Shown in pieces: positions 1 through 11,246 of a stretch of 64,000 nt of DNA. The stretch covers positions 662,416,802 to 662,480,801 of the forward strand of contig CM042690.1 in NCBI GenBank assembly GCA_023614405.1, read 5' to 3'. Within the stretch, counting starts at the first letter, position 1; each line of letters begins with the position of its first letter. The stretch comes from Avena insularis. Lineage: Eukaryota; Streptophyta; Magnoliopsida; Poales; Poaceae. Both the position numbers and the translations under genes were made by a program. The notes under the pieces were generated by a model. That model made no database searches and was not told the DNA's origin. It was given only the letters and a program-made list of their open reading frames with translations.

Positions 1-2015
1 ATGCCCCGCCGTTCCATGCCACTCCGAGCCCCGCTGAGGTTCCCTAGAGAACCGCTGTGCTCCCCTCTTCATCCTCCTGGAATGAATCGAGATGGGGTGC
101 TCTAAGTCGAGCCCCACGTCGTCGTCTTCTTCATCACCGACGGAGCTCGCCGCCGTCCATGTCGTTGCTCCCGGCCTTCCCTCGCTCCACCGACCTCGTC
201 ATCATGATCATGGTGAGCCAGTGGTCCTTGTGGACCCTCTATCTCGCTCCCTCTCGCTCTCAGTCGCCCCAGCATCGATCACCGTCCGCCGCCGCCGTAG
301 AAGGTCGTCACCGGCGTGGCTCCGGTGACCTATTTTGAGCGGCACGGCCACCTTTAGGTCCAACGTGCAAGCCTACGTCCAGCGCACCTGCTCCCATTGC
401 CCCACGCGCAAAGGATCAAGCGATCCTTGCTCGGTAGAGGAGGTTCTCCATTGATAACGTCATGATGACGTCAGTGTGGTGTCATAACCCTTTTTCTTTT
501 TATTTTAATTGTTTTCTGTAATTGTTTTATTAAATGAAAATGCTGATAGGTGGGCCCTGTCTGTCAGGGTTTTACTTTTTTTTGGAATGATTTATGAAAT
601 TAATAAAAGTCTGACATGTGGGGCCAGCTGGAAAATAATTTAATAAATTCCAAAAATGTTTAATTGTTTTAATAATGATTTAAAAATGGATTAAAATTAG
701 GAAAAATCATAACTAATTCATTTTAAGTCAGAAAAATATAAATAATATATCAAAATGTTCAGAAAAATGAGATCTACACGATAGACGCATAATAATGCAC
801 TATTAAGCAACTTTAATCATAAGTATAATTAGAAGAACAAAATAACCCCTCTCATATGCATCCGGGGTTTCTCCGAATTAGGGTTTGGACCCCTCGGACC
901 CCGCTTAAATTACCAAGGATGCCTTAGGGTTTCATTACAATACAATTTAACTTGTCATATCATCATCCTTGCTTGAGCATTGCATCGATGCCATGTGTTG
1001 ATTGTTGCTTTCCTTTCCGATGTTTCTGCTTCTTCTCAATAAACCTCGGAGTTGATGTGAGCAACAATATCAACTTCAAGTTTGAAGATCGAGATCAACA
1101 CCATCGAAGGATATCGACGGACAATGACAATCAGATGAACCCGAAGATCTATAGTTGGGTATCAACAAGCAAAGCCCCACACATGATAATCCTATGCTTT
1201 CAAAGTATTTCATTCTTGCCATGTGCATATGATTCTAAAGTCTTTTATCGATAGATACAGTAATCCTATCTGATGCATGTTCCCCTTTGTAGCCTATATT
1301 CCCTGATCCACTTCTCCTAGCATAACTAGGGTTTGGCTTATGAGCTTCGATAGAGCTGCTATATTCGTATGTGCTTAGCCATGCTTAGTTGTTACCGCTG
1401 ATCCATCCGGTTGATGAATCAGAGCTACGAATGAACCTAGTTGGATAGGATGACATGGTATGATGAGAGATGTGAGTTAAACATGCTAAGGCTTGTATGG
1501 GAGGCCACGGTGGGCTGTGGTTTTTGCAGTCCCATACTTGCCACCACTAGGATCTGAGTTCTTGCCTCTTGAACCAAGACGCTGCATAACCACACGGGGC
1601 ACGAAACCCCCTCGAACAACTAACTTGCCTAGTAGATTCCATGAGTCACATAGTTTGGGCGTTCCATTCGACATATGCATTTTGGTTGTTCTCGAAGGAG
1701 GTGGAGGAGGTGCATTCATACAGGTAGGTAAGTGTGGCAGGGAATGGGAGAGGCACGGCCTCTGAAATGTCAAACCCTGTTCACATCTCTAGGGACCGAC
1801 TTCGGGACAAGAATCGGTTGGTACATGTGGGTAAAGTTGTGCACCCCTACAGGGTAATAATCTTTTCGAAAAGCCGTGTCCACGGTTATGGACGACTTGG
1901 GAACGGACGTGATGATCATAGAGAACTATAACTTAATCGTAAAACTTGACAAGAGATGTGAGGTGTGCTTAAGGATGCTTCCTCAGGGATCGAGGGGGTG
2001 ATCCTAGTTGGTAGG
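1..2015 (+). repeat. Host-CHR 5' LTR, first visible part
   Basis: Aligns base for base with 61934-64000, and its first 45 bases match 33126-33168, so it is the same LTR that Ath-3 splits downstream. The first 420 bases are GC-rich and gene-like, followed by an AT-rich block at about 480-840 and a mixed block to the Tat-A insertion. A 93-codon open frame at 57-338 is kept at the same length in the other LTR; this is expected for duplicated LTRs and is not evidence of a gene. An 8-bp inverted repeat (gtcaccgg / ccggtgac) lies at 307-329. Bases 2011-2015 (gtagg) are the left Tat-A target duplication. Confidence 0.85.
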
Positions 2016-2511
2016 TGACGAGGTTTAATCTCGTCAATGCCCATTGTTATGGACTTGGGTTTTGGAGAAGATGGGGATGCTAGAGATCGTGGCACGGTTA
2101 AGCACAAGCAACTGTGGGACACGAGATTTACCTGTGTTCAGGCCCTCGGAGGGAAAACCCTACTCCTGCTTGTCTGCTCTTTGATTACGGCGGAACCGAA
2201 GGTTACAGGGTGCGTAGATTCGATCTGGCGTGGATGCGTGTGCGAAAGTATGAGTCGAGTTGCCCTAGGACGTGCCCTCATGGCCTTTATATAGACTTAG
2301 GCAGGTCCCGGGCGTAGTCCTAGTCGGTTACAAGTTCTAGGGTTTTACCCCTTTGAATTTCCTATCTCCTCTAGTCTTGCTCTCCAAGGATCCGAAGACG
2401 TCATGGGCCTTGGCCACCCGAAAATCTTCATGGGCCAGCGATGTCCGCTGTGGGCCTTCCTTGGCTGGACTAGGTATGTCAAGTTACGCACTGTAGGGTA
2501 TAACCATGTCA
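2016..2511 (-). repeat. Tat-A 3' LTR
   Basis: 496 bp, starting tgacgagg and ending ccatgtca on the plus strand. It matches 14138-14638 throughout, with substitutions and small indels clustered near 2095-2115 and 2442-2490. The first bases form the inverted repeat gacgag / ctcgtc around a 7-base loop. The minus-strand TATA-like box (cctttatatag on plus) is present. Confidence 0.92.
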
Positions 2512-3768
2512 AGAGTTCTCGAGTGATCGTCAATCGTAGATTCGGCCGAGGACTCTTCCATCCTTCGGGAGCAGCTATATGTTAATAGTATATGTGTAGG
2601 GATTGTTGATGCGCAGCTCGACTCACCCGACGGATCGTGGTCGCTTAACTGCCTTAGGACGAAACAACACGATCTTCTTCAGGTTCGGGTCCTCAACCCG
2701 ACTCGAACATATGGCGTAATTCGACTCAGCCGGAGGACTTACAGGAGTGAAATTCCAGTGATTTTAATTGGTGTACCCAACGCGTCTTCGGGATTTTTCA
2801 TCGCACTGCGGTGCAATTCATACTAGCAGAGCGCATCAAGTGCGTTGTGCCATCGATGATATCTCAGAGGTCTTATCTTTGGCCGCAGACGCAGATCCCA
2901 ACATTTATCACCTCGGAGGTGCTTGGTGGCCAAGGAGATTGTCGCCACTCAGTTTTGTTGGGGCAGAGTTGCCAAAAAGTTTTTGCGTGCTGATCCGAAA
3001 GATCGCAGTCGAAGATTTCATAGGGTGCGCGACCAGCGCTCCCTATGGGAGTAGCCCCCAAGTGTCTGTTCGAGTCGTAGACTCGAACGGAGACTTTTAG
3101 TTCAAGCATTGTTTCAATCATTAGGTCCGCAGGACTCAAAAAATTTCGGATGCTTAAATCCATCCTCCCTATGGGAGTAGCCCCCGAGTCCGTAGTGGAG
3201 TCGTAAACTCGACGTAGGACTCAGAGAAATAATTTTGTCCTCATTTGTCTGCCGGTGCGCGGCCGCCCCGATAGGAGTAGCTCCCAAGTATTTAGTCGAA
3301 TCGTAGATTCGAGTGAGTACTTTTAGCTGTGGAGCCGAAGTGGTGCTAGTATAGCTTTTGATGACGTCAGCGCTTACGATCGATGACCTCAAAGCGTCTG
3401 CTATGCCAGAGATGACTTGACTGGACGAAGCGCGGGTCCCACTTGCTGACTTTGAATTGACCGTCACGCTGGCGTGAGATGATTACGCGTCTCCTCGATT
3501 TCCGCACGTAGTGGACGGCGTGGTGACGACGGTTCGCTTTGGTGTCGACACGGTACGGCCAGATCTACCGTTGGCGTTAGGTCTTCTCGATGGACGGCCA
3601 AAGGCGTCGCCTTCTGTTATGATCCCGGTGAAATCGTGGTTTGTTTTTCACCGCAACAGTTCATCTATTCACCGCCTCGTTCTTGAGCTATTCTTGCTGC
3701 GCGCTGAGAGTTTCCTCCACATTTCCTTTGTCTTTCTTCGTTGGCAACGCCACCACCGCCGTAGCGCC
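2512..3768 (+). promoter_or_regulatory. Tat-A spacer: antisense-gene upstream region with repeated PPT-like hairpin motifs
   Basis: This is the non-coding stretch between the 3' LTR and the ATG of the antisense gene, so it would serve both as polypurine-tract region for the minus-strand element and as promoter or leader for the plus-strand gene. Three copies of a motif containing ctccctatgggag followed by tagccccc lie near 3036-3062, 3165-3187 and 3266-3290, each followed by a cgtagactcg-like sequence. On the minus strand the motif reads as a G-run followed by ctac, resembling the polypurine tract beside the LTR. Tat-B has the same arrangement. I see no convincing ORF here. Confidence 0.6.
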
Positions 3769-6529
3769 ATGGGGAAATCAAGGAAGTCCTCATCTGCAGT
3801 TGTGACCAGCGCCGTCGGAGGCAAGAAGGGCACCGCCATCGCCGCGTACCGACGGTGGTCGGCGATCGAACGCGGAGAGCGATCTCGCAAATCGCTGAAG
3901 CGAGCTCGATCCCGCAAGACACGACGGCCGTGAGACTCCCCGGCAATGAGGTAATCCCCCGTCCCCCGTCTGGGTATCGGGTTATGTTTGTTGCCTTCAT
4001 GATTCGCGGGTTTTCTTTTCCCGTCCATGACTTCCTTCATGGACTGCTCTTTTTCTATGGGGTTCAACTCCATCATCTGTCTCCCAACTCCCTTCTCCAC
4101 ATTGCGTGTTTTATCACGCTTTGCGAGTGTTGGCTTGGCATTGAGACGCACTTTGGCCTCTTCCAGAAGCTTTATTCCGTGAAGAGGCGCCTGTTCGATG
4201 GTGTGTATCCCATTGGGGGTTTCATCATCTCCCTCAGTCCCAATGTGCAATTCTTTTCCTTTTCCATGTCCGAATCTTTCTAGTACTGGCGGAGGAAATG
4301 GTTTTACATCCGTGACTCCGTACTGCCTGGGCAAGATTTTGGTATCATTCCTTTTGATCCCTCCCAATTGATTGAGAAGAAAAGATCCTGGAAAAACCAA
4401 ATCTTAGACGGTGAGGTGGCGGAGATAGAGGCCCTGTATCATCGGGTGGAGGATCTCCAATTGATTCCTGAGAAGGAGGTGAACGGTGTCGACATCATCT
4501 GGACGTTTCTTGAGCGTCGGGTGCAGCCCCTCCAAGCGAGGGCGCATCCGATGTTTCTTTACTCGGCGTGATCCGACGAGGGTTTCGAGTGAGAAAATCT
4601 CCGAGGTGAAACTTGACAAGGCTCTTCGCTACCGTTGAAGTTCAAGGCCGACGAAGAAATCCCGGAAGTCGACTCCTCCTTTTCTTCGACGTTGGTCATA
4701 CCGAAGGTGTAGATTTGCGCACGTAGTGCTCCCCTTTTGTTTTTGTCAACTGTGTACTTTTTCCTTTGTTTGCTAGCAAAGTTCCTTTTCCTTTTGCAGA
4801 GCTTCAAAGTGCCGGGCATGGCACCACCGTTGCCCGAGAGGTATCCGAATGCCCCGGATAATGAAGTGGTGGATTCCGTGTCCGAGCTATCGTCAGCGCG
4901 ATCCCCGGCGGAGGATGCCGACGAATCGAGTGAGGACCATTCGCGCAAGCGATCACGGAGCTCTGGCGAGTCGCCGATGCCTCGACTCCTCCGACTCCCG
5001 AAATCCTTCCGGGCCTTGAGTGTCATGATGATGTTCATGGGGTTCTTCCTCTCCCTTCCTGCCATTCCCTGCGGGCTGTTGCTCCGCACCCGCCCATGGA
5101 AGAAGGAAGAGAAGAAGGAGGAGAAGAAGGAAGAAAAGAAGGAGGAGAAGAGGGCCCGAAGGGCTTCTCCTATCTTCAACCTGAGCGCGTTGGGCTCGTA
5201 AGTTTTCTTGTTGCCACTGTTGTCCTTTGTTCCCTTGTTATTTTTGCACCTGTGTTGATTGGTTCGTATGCAGGCAATCCTCCGACGGCTCTAGTGATGG
5301 GGCGCGCGAGATGATGGGGGAGTCGAACATTGCGTCGCCTCCTCCTCAGACGGTGGCGACTTCTGGTGATGCTGCGCCAGTTCCTCCTGTGCAGGAGAGG
5401 CTGGTGGTTGCGCCACAGAATTTCGCAGCGGGCTCTGGGGTTTGCCTTCGAACACGTAAGTTTTTCTGCTTGATGTTACGGGGGGAGCCCCCGAGTGTCT
5501 TCGTATGCTGATGTTGTTTATGCTTCTTTGTGTTGGCCGTAGCCCCCAAGTCCTGCTCTTACTACTATTGCCTGTTGCTGCAGCCTTTTGTCCAAGAGGC
5601 CAAGCGGCTGGTGGAGGAAACGCCTTTGTTGGAGAAACTGCGGCAGCTTCATGGTATTCGTCTGCCTTGTAGTACTTCTCTTGCTTATCCTGGTCCTGTT
5701 CTTTGACACTTGCTTGTTGTAAATGCAGAGGAGCATAACGACTCTCTCCGTGAGGTCGATGCTCTGAAGAAGAGCCTTGGCCAATCGGAGTAGAAAGCCG
5801 AAGCTGCCGCTAGTGCGAGAGAGCGCCTTGAGCTGGAGCTGACGAAGGCAGCCGAAGCGAAAGAGCGTATGCAGCAGGAAGCCGCAGATCGTGAGGAGCA
5901 GCTAGCCACCGTTCCGGCTGCTCGTGAAAAAGGGGTGGCGGAGAAGCTCATGGCTGCTGCCAAGGCTATTTTGGGTGAGCGTTAGCTTTTGTACTTGCTC
6001 CTTTTTCTATGGATCTTCTTCTATGTTGCCTTTCTTCATGTTTTCTTCTTTTTTTGTCTCAGATGCCGCAGTATCGAGTTTGTCATGGTGCTCTGGAGCA
6101 CGGAGTGCTCTAGATGATGCCACCGTATGGCGGATCAAGCCGCAAAGACCGTCGTCAACTCCTCGCCAAGGTGAAAGAGGTCCTTGGTCGCTTCTACCAG
6201 AGCTCTTCGAAGGCGCATCCTTGAAGACGTGGATGCCTGGCGAGGCTCTGTCGGCCAGCGCTGCATGTGCGCAAGCGAGAAGCATCGGCGCGTCCGTCGG
6301 GCTGGCGATGGCCATGGCGGCTGGTGCAGAGCTGGACCTGCCCCAGATTACTTCACGGATGCCGACGGCTGCAGATGGATCCGAGGTAGCCTTCGCCGCC
6401 TACTCCGCTCGCTGCAGACGATATGGGCCCAAGCTCATTGACTTGCTGTCTGAGTACGCATTGCGGCAGCAGGGCGAGGCCAAAGCTAGGCAGTCTGGTT
6501 CTGAGGCGACTCAGTGTCCTCCGCCTTAG
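3769..6529 (+). pseudogene. Tat-A antisense gene, 5' exons: plant gypsy-type transposon domain protein
   Basis: Runs opposite to gag-pol. The proposed start is the ATG at 3769 (context cgccatgg). After a frameshift near 3850, residues from about 3950 to 4570 match the plant 'putative gypsy type transposon' domain: PPSGYRVMF, then VHDFLHGLLFFYGVQLHHL, HIACFITLCE and WRRKWFYIRD. Later exons are basic and acidic low-complexity (KKEEKKEEKK near 5100) and then a coiled-coil-like Glu/Ala/Arg helix (5729-5974). Five GT-AG introns of 75-128 bp fit the frame changes. The frame is broken by TAG at 4281 and 5791 and by a shift near 4569. Function is unknown; the family is carried by Tat elements. The gene ends convergently with integrase. 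Confidence 0.72.
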
Positions 6530-7005
6530 GCATAGTAGACGTAGGGTAGTTTGTAGTCTATTTTGTTGTAAATATCTTTTGTAGTATCATCCTTGTGCCA
6601 CGTAGTGGCCTTATATACTTTAATGAATTCCTCCGAGTTGTGCTCTATTCTTGGCTGAATGTCTGTGTGCCTTCTTTTTTCTGCTGCTATAGGTTCCTTC
6701 GGGTGCTGACCCGGTTGACACTTCATCCGAAAGGCCCTTGCGAGCATCATTGGATGATTCCTCGCAGCTCGCGTTTCTTCGAGATCGCGTGCGCAGCTTG
6801 GAGAGAGATTTGCTTGGGTTACGCGGTCGCGCTGACGTTTGGAAATCCAAAGCAGACCGTGGTGCAGCCAGAGAGGAGTATTTGATGGCGGAGCTGGGTC
6901 GGCTGTCCGAGCAGCTGCAATGTAAGTTGATCCTTCTTTCGGGCTGTAGCTCAGTTCTTCGGGTGAGCCTGCTGGCCTTACTCTTGTTTTGTGCGGTTGT
7001 CGCAG
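4707..7005 (+). other. Six predicted GT-AG introns of the Tat-A antisense gene
   Basis: Predicted by eye from donor and acceptor matches and from frame continuity: 4707-4799 (acceptor ccttttgcag), 5198-5273 (donor gtaagtttt, acceptor cgtatgcag), 5456-5583 (gtaagtttt, gttgctgcag), 5654-5728 (gtattcg, gtaaatgcag), 5975-6062 (gtgagcgtt, tttgtctcag) and 6922-7005 (gtaagttga, gttgtcgcag). Lengths are 93, 76, 128, 75, 88 and 84 bp, normal for short plant introns, and all lie on the plus strand, antisense to the element. Genomic element RNA would not be spliced at them, so they can persist through retrotransposition. Confidence 0.65.
6530..6737 (+). other. Spacer or unrecognised intron between antisense exons of Tat-A
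   Basis: AT-rich stretch after the TAG at 6527-6529. It holds ttgttgtaaat and ttatatacttt sequences that could be a terminator and a promoter-like box, and an acceptor-like ctgctgctatag ending near 6689. Either the gene ends at 6529 and another starts downstream, or this is an intron whose left edge is damaged. The family C-terminus lies downstream, so I favour one gene. Confidence 0.4.
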
Positions 7006-7508
7006 GTGCCAATCTTGCTCCGAGGGAAGAAAAGGAGCGTATTGCTGTTCGAGTCAATTGCTTGACTCAACAGGACATGGAGGCCGGCGGCTTCTTCTGG
7101 ATGGATCGTGATCGTGCCATAGTTCTGGCGACGGTGCAGGATCGTGTCTACCAGGTTTCGCGGGTGCTCCGCCAGGTGCAGACATCGCTTTCCTCGGTGC
7201 TGCACGTCATGTTTCCGTTGGATGCCGTGCCAACGACCCTTGCAGGTCTTCTGACGAAGTTTCGGAGTGCCAGCAATGTCAAGGAGCTGGTGCGGCAGCA
7301 GCTCGTCGCAGGGGTGAAGGCTGCCTTGTCTCTTGTGAGGGTGCACCGCCCTGACGTAGATTTGGCTGTTGTGGCGACTGGGCCACCTCCTCGACCAGAT
7401 GGTGGCGAGTGGAATATGCGTCCGCATTACGCGGCTGTAAGGCAGTATGCCGAACAGATTGTAGATTTGTTTGAGCAGCGTGCTCAGGTTATTCTTCAGA
7501 ATAGGTAG
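6738..7508 (+). pseudogene. Tat-A antisense gene, C-terminal exons
   Basis: Open for 256 codons, including a 28-codon intron (6922-7005) that happens to lack stops. Residues 1-60 form a heptad-like helix (LAFLRDRVRSLERDLLGLRG). After the intron the protein has the conserved tail of this Tat-associated family: GGFFWMDRD, LLTKFRSASNVKELVRQQL and a C-terminal MRPHYAAVRQYAEQIVDLFE. No enzymatic motif is visible. An aataaa at about 7516 and T-rich sequence after it look like a plant polyadenylation region, so the transcript would end before reaching integrase at 7871. It could be a separate gene, but more likely is the 3' part of the gene starting at 3769. Confidence 0.65.
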
Positions 7509-7870
7509 GACCTGAAAATAAACAGATAGATGTAAAATTTGTATATTGTGGCGGGGCGTGTATGTGCCCTTTGTTGTAAAGGTGTGCTTGTTTGCGAGCA
7601 CGCAGTGCTTTGAGTTAGTACGTACCCTTTTCGTTTGCCTGACGTGGTCAGCTACTCAGGTGTACACGCTTTATCCTCAGTCGATGAAATCGTGAGGCGG
7701 GGGGAGCCCCCGAGTGCGTATGTAGCATGTAGTAAAGTTGCAGAAAATAGTCAACAGAGGGTTGGGGGCGAGGTACTTAGCTTTATTTATATCGTAATGG
7801 AGGAGGTACATGATTCGGCTGAGTAGCCTTGGCTGGAAGCCTTATTGAAAGTAAAAGGGGGGGTAGGTTG
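7509..7870. other. Convergent 3' junction between antisense gene and integrase of Tat-A
   Basis: About 360 bp between two genes facing each other. It holds the aataaa near 7516 and a gagcccccgagtg motif at about 7703, one of the G-run (minus strand) motifs scattered through Tat-A and Tat-B. No ORF worth calling. Confidence 0.6.
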
Positions 7871-9182
7871 CTACGGGTAGAATCGTCGCAGGTGCGAGAC
7901 GTTCCACGGGTTGGAGTTTGCGACTCCAGACTCCATGTGCTTGAGGCGATAGGCGCCACCTGGGATGACCTCGGTGATGGCGTAGGGTCCTTCCCATGGT
8001 GAATCGAGTTTGTTCGGTCGCTTTTGCTTGAGTTGCAAGACGAGGTCTCCTTCGACGAAGGACCTTGGGCGCAGCCGGCGGCTGTGATAGTTGCGGAGAC
8101 TCTGCTGGTACACCGCTGATCGAGCTGCTGCTATATCCTGTGCTTCGTCGAGTGTGTCGACGGCGTCTTCGAGTGCAGCCGTGGACTCGGCTGTTTGACG
8201 ACCGTGGAGCCTAGTGGCGATTGCCGGTGGTAGCACGGCCTCAGCTCCGTGCACCATGAAGAACGGTGTGTAGCCGGTGGAGCTGTTTGGCGTAGTACGT
8301 AAGCTCCACAGGACAGACGGTAGCTCTTTCGTCCAGTTTCCAGCTGTGTGCTTGAGTGAGCTCATGAGGCGCTTCTTGATGCCAGCGCCGATTAGGCTGT
8401 TGGCCTTTTCCACTTGCCCGTTTGTTTGCGGGTGTGCCACTGAGGCATACGTGATATTGATCCCGAGGCCTTCGCAGAAGTCCTGGAATTCTTCGGAGAT
8501 GAAGTTCGATCCGTTGTCGGTGATGATGCTGTGCGGTACGCCAAACCTGTAGACAATGGATTCGAAGAACTTGACGGCGGTTTTGCCCTTACGGTTGGTG
8601 ATCGCATGGCTTCGATCCACTTGGTGAATTTGTCATCGCGACCGGAGGAAGACGTGTCCTCCTTCGAGGATTTTGGCAGTTTGCGATCATGTCAAGGCCC
8701 CATTGGGAAAAAGGCCAGCTATGGGTATGGGTCGGTTCGGACCTGTGCGTCGTTTGTCGGCGAACCGTTGGCACCCGTTGCATCTTCGGACGATGTCTTT
8801 CGCGTCGCTCATGGCCGTTGGCCAGTAGAATCCTGCTCGCAGAGCTTTGGCGACGAGGGAGCGGCTACCTGCGTGGTGGCCGCAGATGCCCTCGTGGATA
8901 TCTTGGAGTATGGCCTTGCCGTCATTGATGGTGACGCACCGTTGTAGTACGCCCGTAATGCTGCATTTGTACAGCTCGCCGTTGATGATGGTGAAGGCTT
9001 TTGACCGACGAGATCTACCGGGCATCCGTCGGTGTCTGGTAATTCTCCGCTTATCAGAACCGGAGGTATGGACGTGTCAAGTTTCTTCGATCGCTATGAC
9101 ATGACCTGCATCAGGTTGACCATGGCAACTTCGATATCCAACTTTTCGGTCCTTCATGACCTTGGGTAGCGTAGCCCCAGTG
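7871..9182 (-). pseudogene. Tat-A integrase (frameshifted)
   Basis: Would insert element cDNA into the genome. The N-terminal zinc domain lies at about 9025-8690: GHHAGSRSL, GFYWP and CNGCQRFA give the His-His-Cys-Cys set. The frame shifts near 8700-8620, where the first catalytic Asp (GLDMI) lies in another frame. From 8620 to 7871 a 249-codon open frame holds TDNGSNF and NGQVEKAN, with exactly 35 residues between the second Asp and the Glu (D,D35E). It continues into the C-terminal domain (WEGPYAITEV, NVSHLRRFYP), which is the normal end. The frameshift alone would stop a working enzyme. It is the last gene of the sense unit. Confidence 0.9.
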
Positions 9183-9668
9183 TTACGCTTCTTCGGGTGA
9201 TCCTTTAGGGAATTTTCGCTTGATGGATGGCACGCAGATCTGTTCGAGGAACACACCTGGTGGTACCTTTGCACAAGTGGAGCCGATGTTGGCGAGTCTA
9301 TCGGCTTCCTCGTTGCTCTCTCTTCCAACGTGCCGAAGTTCGCAGCCGTCGAATTCTCCTTCGAGTGCGTTGTATAGCGCGCGGTACGCGATCATGTTTT
9401 CGGCGTGTGCGTCACACTCATTCATCGTCTGTTGTACGACAAGGTTGGAGTCACCGTAGATGACCAGGCACGTTGCGCCACATATTTTTGCCATCTTCAT
9501 GCCATGGATGAGGGCTTCGTATTCGGCCTCGTTGTTGGAGGCTCTGAATTTCATCCGAAGGACGTACTTCATCTTGTCACCTTGCGGGGAGGTCGATGAC
9601 TCTGCCCTGCTCGCTTCGCGTTTGGAGCCGTCAAAATGCATTGTCCAGACTGCGACATATGCTGGGTG
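9183..9668 (-). pseudogene. Tat-A second (archaeal-type) RNase H domain
   Basis: Follows the first RNase H in the same frame after a TGA at 9669. It starts near the MHFDGSK motif (9641; family W-x-M-x-FDGS with the first catalytic Asp), then SNNEAEYEALIHGM (Glu), YGDSNLVVQQ (Asp) and ESNEEADRLAN (Asp), giving an intact-looking D-E-D-D set. A second RNase H of this type next to the usual one is established for plant Tat elements. It would degrade the RNA strand of the hybrid, perhaps taking over from the degenerate first domain. Confidence 0.88.
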
Positions 9669-11246
9669 TCAGCACTGCAGCTCCATCCAGTGCACCAGGA
9701 AGTCCGGAAGGACTTGAGATTTGATTGCGTGTCGCTTCTCGTAGATGATGTCCAGGGGTGATAGTTCAATGCCCCACAGGGCCACGCGTCCTGTGGCCTC
9801 TGGGTTATTCAGGATGCTGTTTAGGGGTGCCTCGTTGACGACCATCACCTGATGCTCCTGGAAGTAGTGGCTCAGTCGTCGAGCCGTCATGAACACGCCG
9901 TAGGCCAGCTTCTGGTAGTGCGGGTACCGCTGTTTTGTTGGAGTGAGAACCTCGCTGAGGTAGTAAATTGGGCGTTGTACCCCGTGGGTCTTGCCTTCTT
10001 CGGGTCGTTCGACCACGAGTACTGTGCTGACCACCTGGTGTGTGGCTGCTATGTACAGCAACAGGGGCTCGCGCTCTTTTGGCGTGACCAAAACTGGCGA
10101 GGTGGAGAGGAGCCGCTTGAGGCTTTCGAATGCGTCGTTGGCTTCTGGTGTCCACTCGAACTTGTCTGCCTTGCGCAGCAGCTGGTAAAATGGTAGGGCC
10201 TTCTCGCCCATGCGGCTGATGAACCTGCTTAGTGCCGCTACTCGCCCTGCGAGCTGCTGAACGCCCTTGAGGTTTTTCGGCTTCTCCATTGTCATGATAG
10301 CTTTGATTTTCTTCGGGTTCGCTTCAATCCCTCGTTGAGAGATGAAGTACCCGAGCAGCTGACCCGAGGGGACGCCGAAGGCGCACTTTTCTGGATTGAG
10401 CTTGATCCTGTAGTGATCAAGGTTGTCGAACGTCTCGCAGAGATCGTCGATAAGTGTTCTTGCCTCCTTGGTTTTTATGACTATGTCGTCGACATAGACT
10501 TGGACGTTGCGACCGATCTGGTCCTTGAGGCAGGCCTGCATGCATCGCTGGTACGTGGCACCCGCGTTCTTTAGCCCGAAGGGCATTGTGTTGTAGCAGT
10601 ATACTCCGAACGGTGTGATGAACGCCGTTTTCTCTTGATCTTCGACCTTGAGTCGAATCTGGTTATAGCCTGAGTAGGCGTCGAGGAAGGAGAGTTTCTC
10701 ACAACCTGCAGTCGAATCGATGATCTGGTCGATCCGAGGAAGAGGGAAGTGGTCCTTAGGGCAGTGTTTATTTAGTGACGTGAAGTCCACGCACATCCGC
10801 AGGATGTCCGTGTCCTTCTTCGGGACCATCACCGTGTTTGCCAGCCACTCGCTTTCCTTGATTTCCCGGATGAAGTCTGCTGCGAGTAATCTGTTGATCT
10901 CCTTGCCGATAGCTTCGGCTCGTGGCTCCGACAGTCTTCGGATGGACTTGACGGCTTGGTGCAGGAAGACATTGAGTGCGTGCTCGGCGAATTCCACGGA
11001 ACTCTGGCATGTCCGCAGGACACCAGCGAATATTTCCAGCGCCACGGAGGAATTCGACGAGCGCCTTCCTATCTTGGTCTTGAGGTCGTTGGCGATCAGC
11101 GCCGTCTTGGAGGCATCCGTTGGATGGACCTGCACTTTCTTGGTGTTGATGGTGGAGTCGAAAGACATGTCAGGTGCGTTCTGCTTTGTGACTGGGGGTA
11201 GCCCATTGTCCGTCACCTCGCGGAGCCTTACAAGCTCGTCTTGCAT
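9669..11246 (-). CDS. Tat-A reverse transcriptase and first RNase H
   Basis: Open for 525 codons, part of the Pol polyprotein, so the Met at 11246 is not a true start. RT motifs in order: ILRMCVDFTSLNKHCPKD, PLPRIDQIIDSTAGCE, FLDAYSGYNQI, KTAFITPFGVYCYNTMPFGL and the active site YVDDIVIK with both Asp residues. The thumb (LNPEKCAFGV) and the first RNase H (PLLLYIAATHQVVSTVLV, RYPHYQKLAYGV) follow. The frame is open at the active site, unlike Tat-C where the motif is YVDH. It ends at TGA just before the second RNase H, so it still needs readthrough or repair to give full Pol. Confidence 0.92.
   Translation of the reverse strand: MQDELVRLREVTDNGLPPVTKQNAPDMSFDSTINTKKVQVHPTDASKTALIANDLKTKIGRRSSNSSVALEIFAGVLRTCQSSVEFAEHALNVFLHQAVKSIRRLSEPRAEAIGKEINRLLAADFIREIKESEWLANTVMVPKKDTDILRMCVDFTSLNKHCPKDHFPLPRIDQIIDSTAGCEKLSFLDAYSGYNQIRLKVEDQEKTAFITPFGVYCYNTMPFGLKNAGATYQRCMQACLKDQIGRNVQVYVDDIVIKTKEARTLIDDLCETFDNLDHYRIKLNPEKCAFGVPSGQLLGYFISQRGIEANPKKIKAIMTMEKPKNLKGVQQLAGRVAALSRFISRMGEKALPFYQLLRKADKFEWTPEANDAFESLKRLLSTSPVLVTPKEREPLLLYIAATHQVVSTVLVVERPEEGKTHGVQRPIYYLSEVLTPTKQRYPHYQKLAYGVFMTARRLSHYFQEHQVMVVNEAPLNSILNNPEATGRVALWGIELSPLDIIYEKRHAIKSQVLPDFLVHWMELQC

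Noticed and set aside
57..338. 93-codon Ser/Arg-rich frame in both Host-CHR LTRs
   Set aside because: Same reason; composition reflects a GC-rich LTR block.
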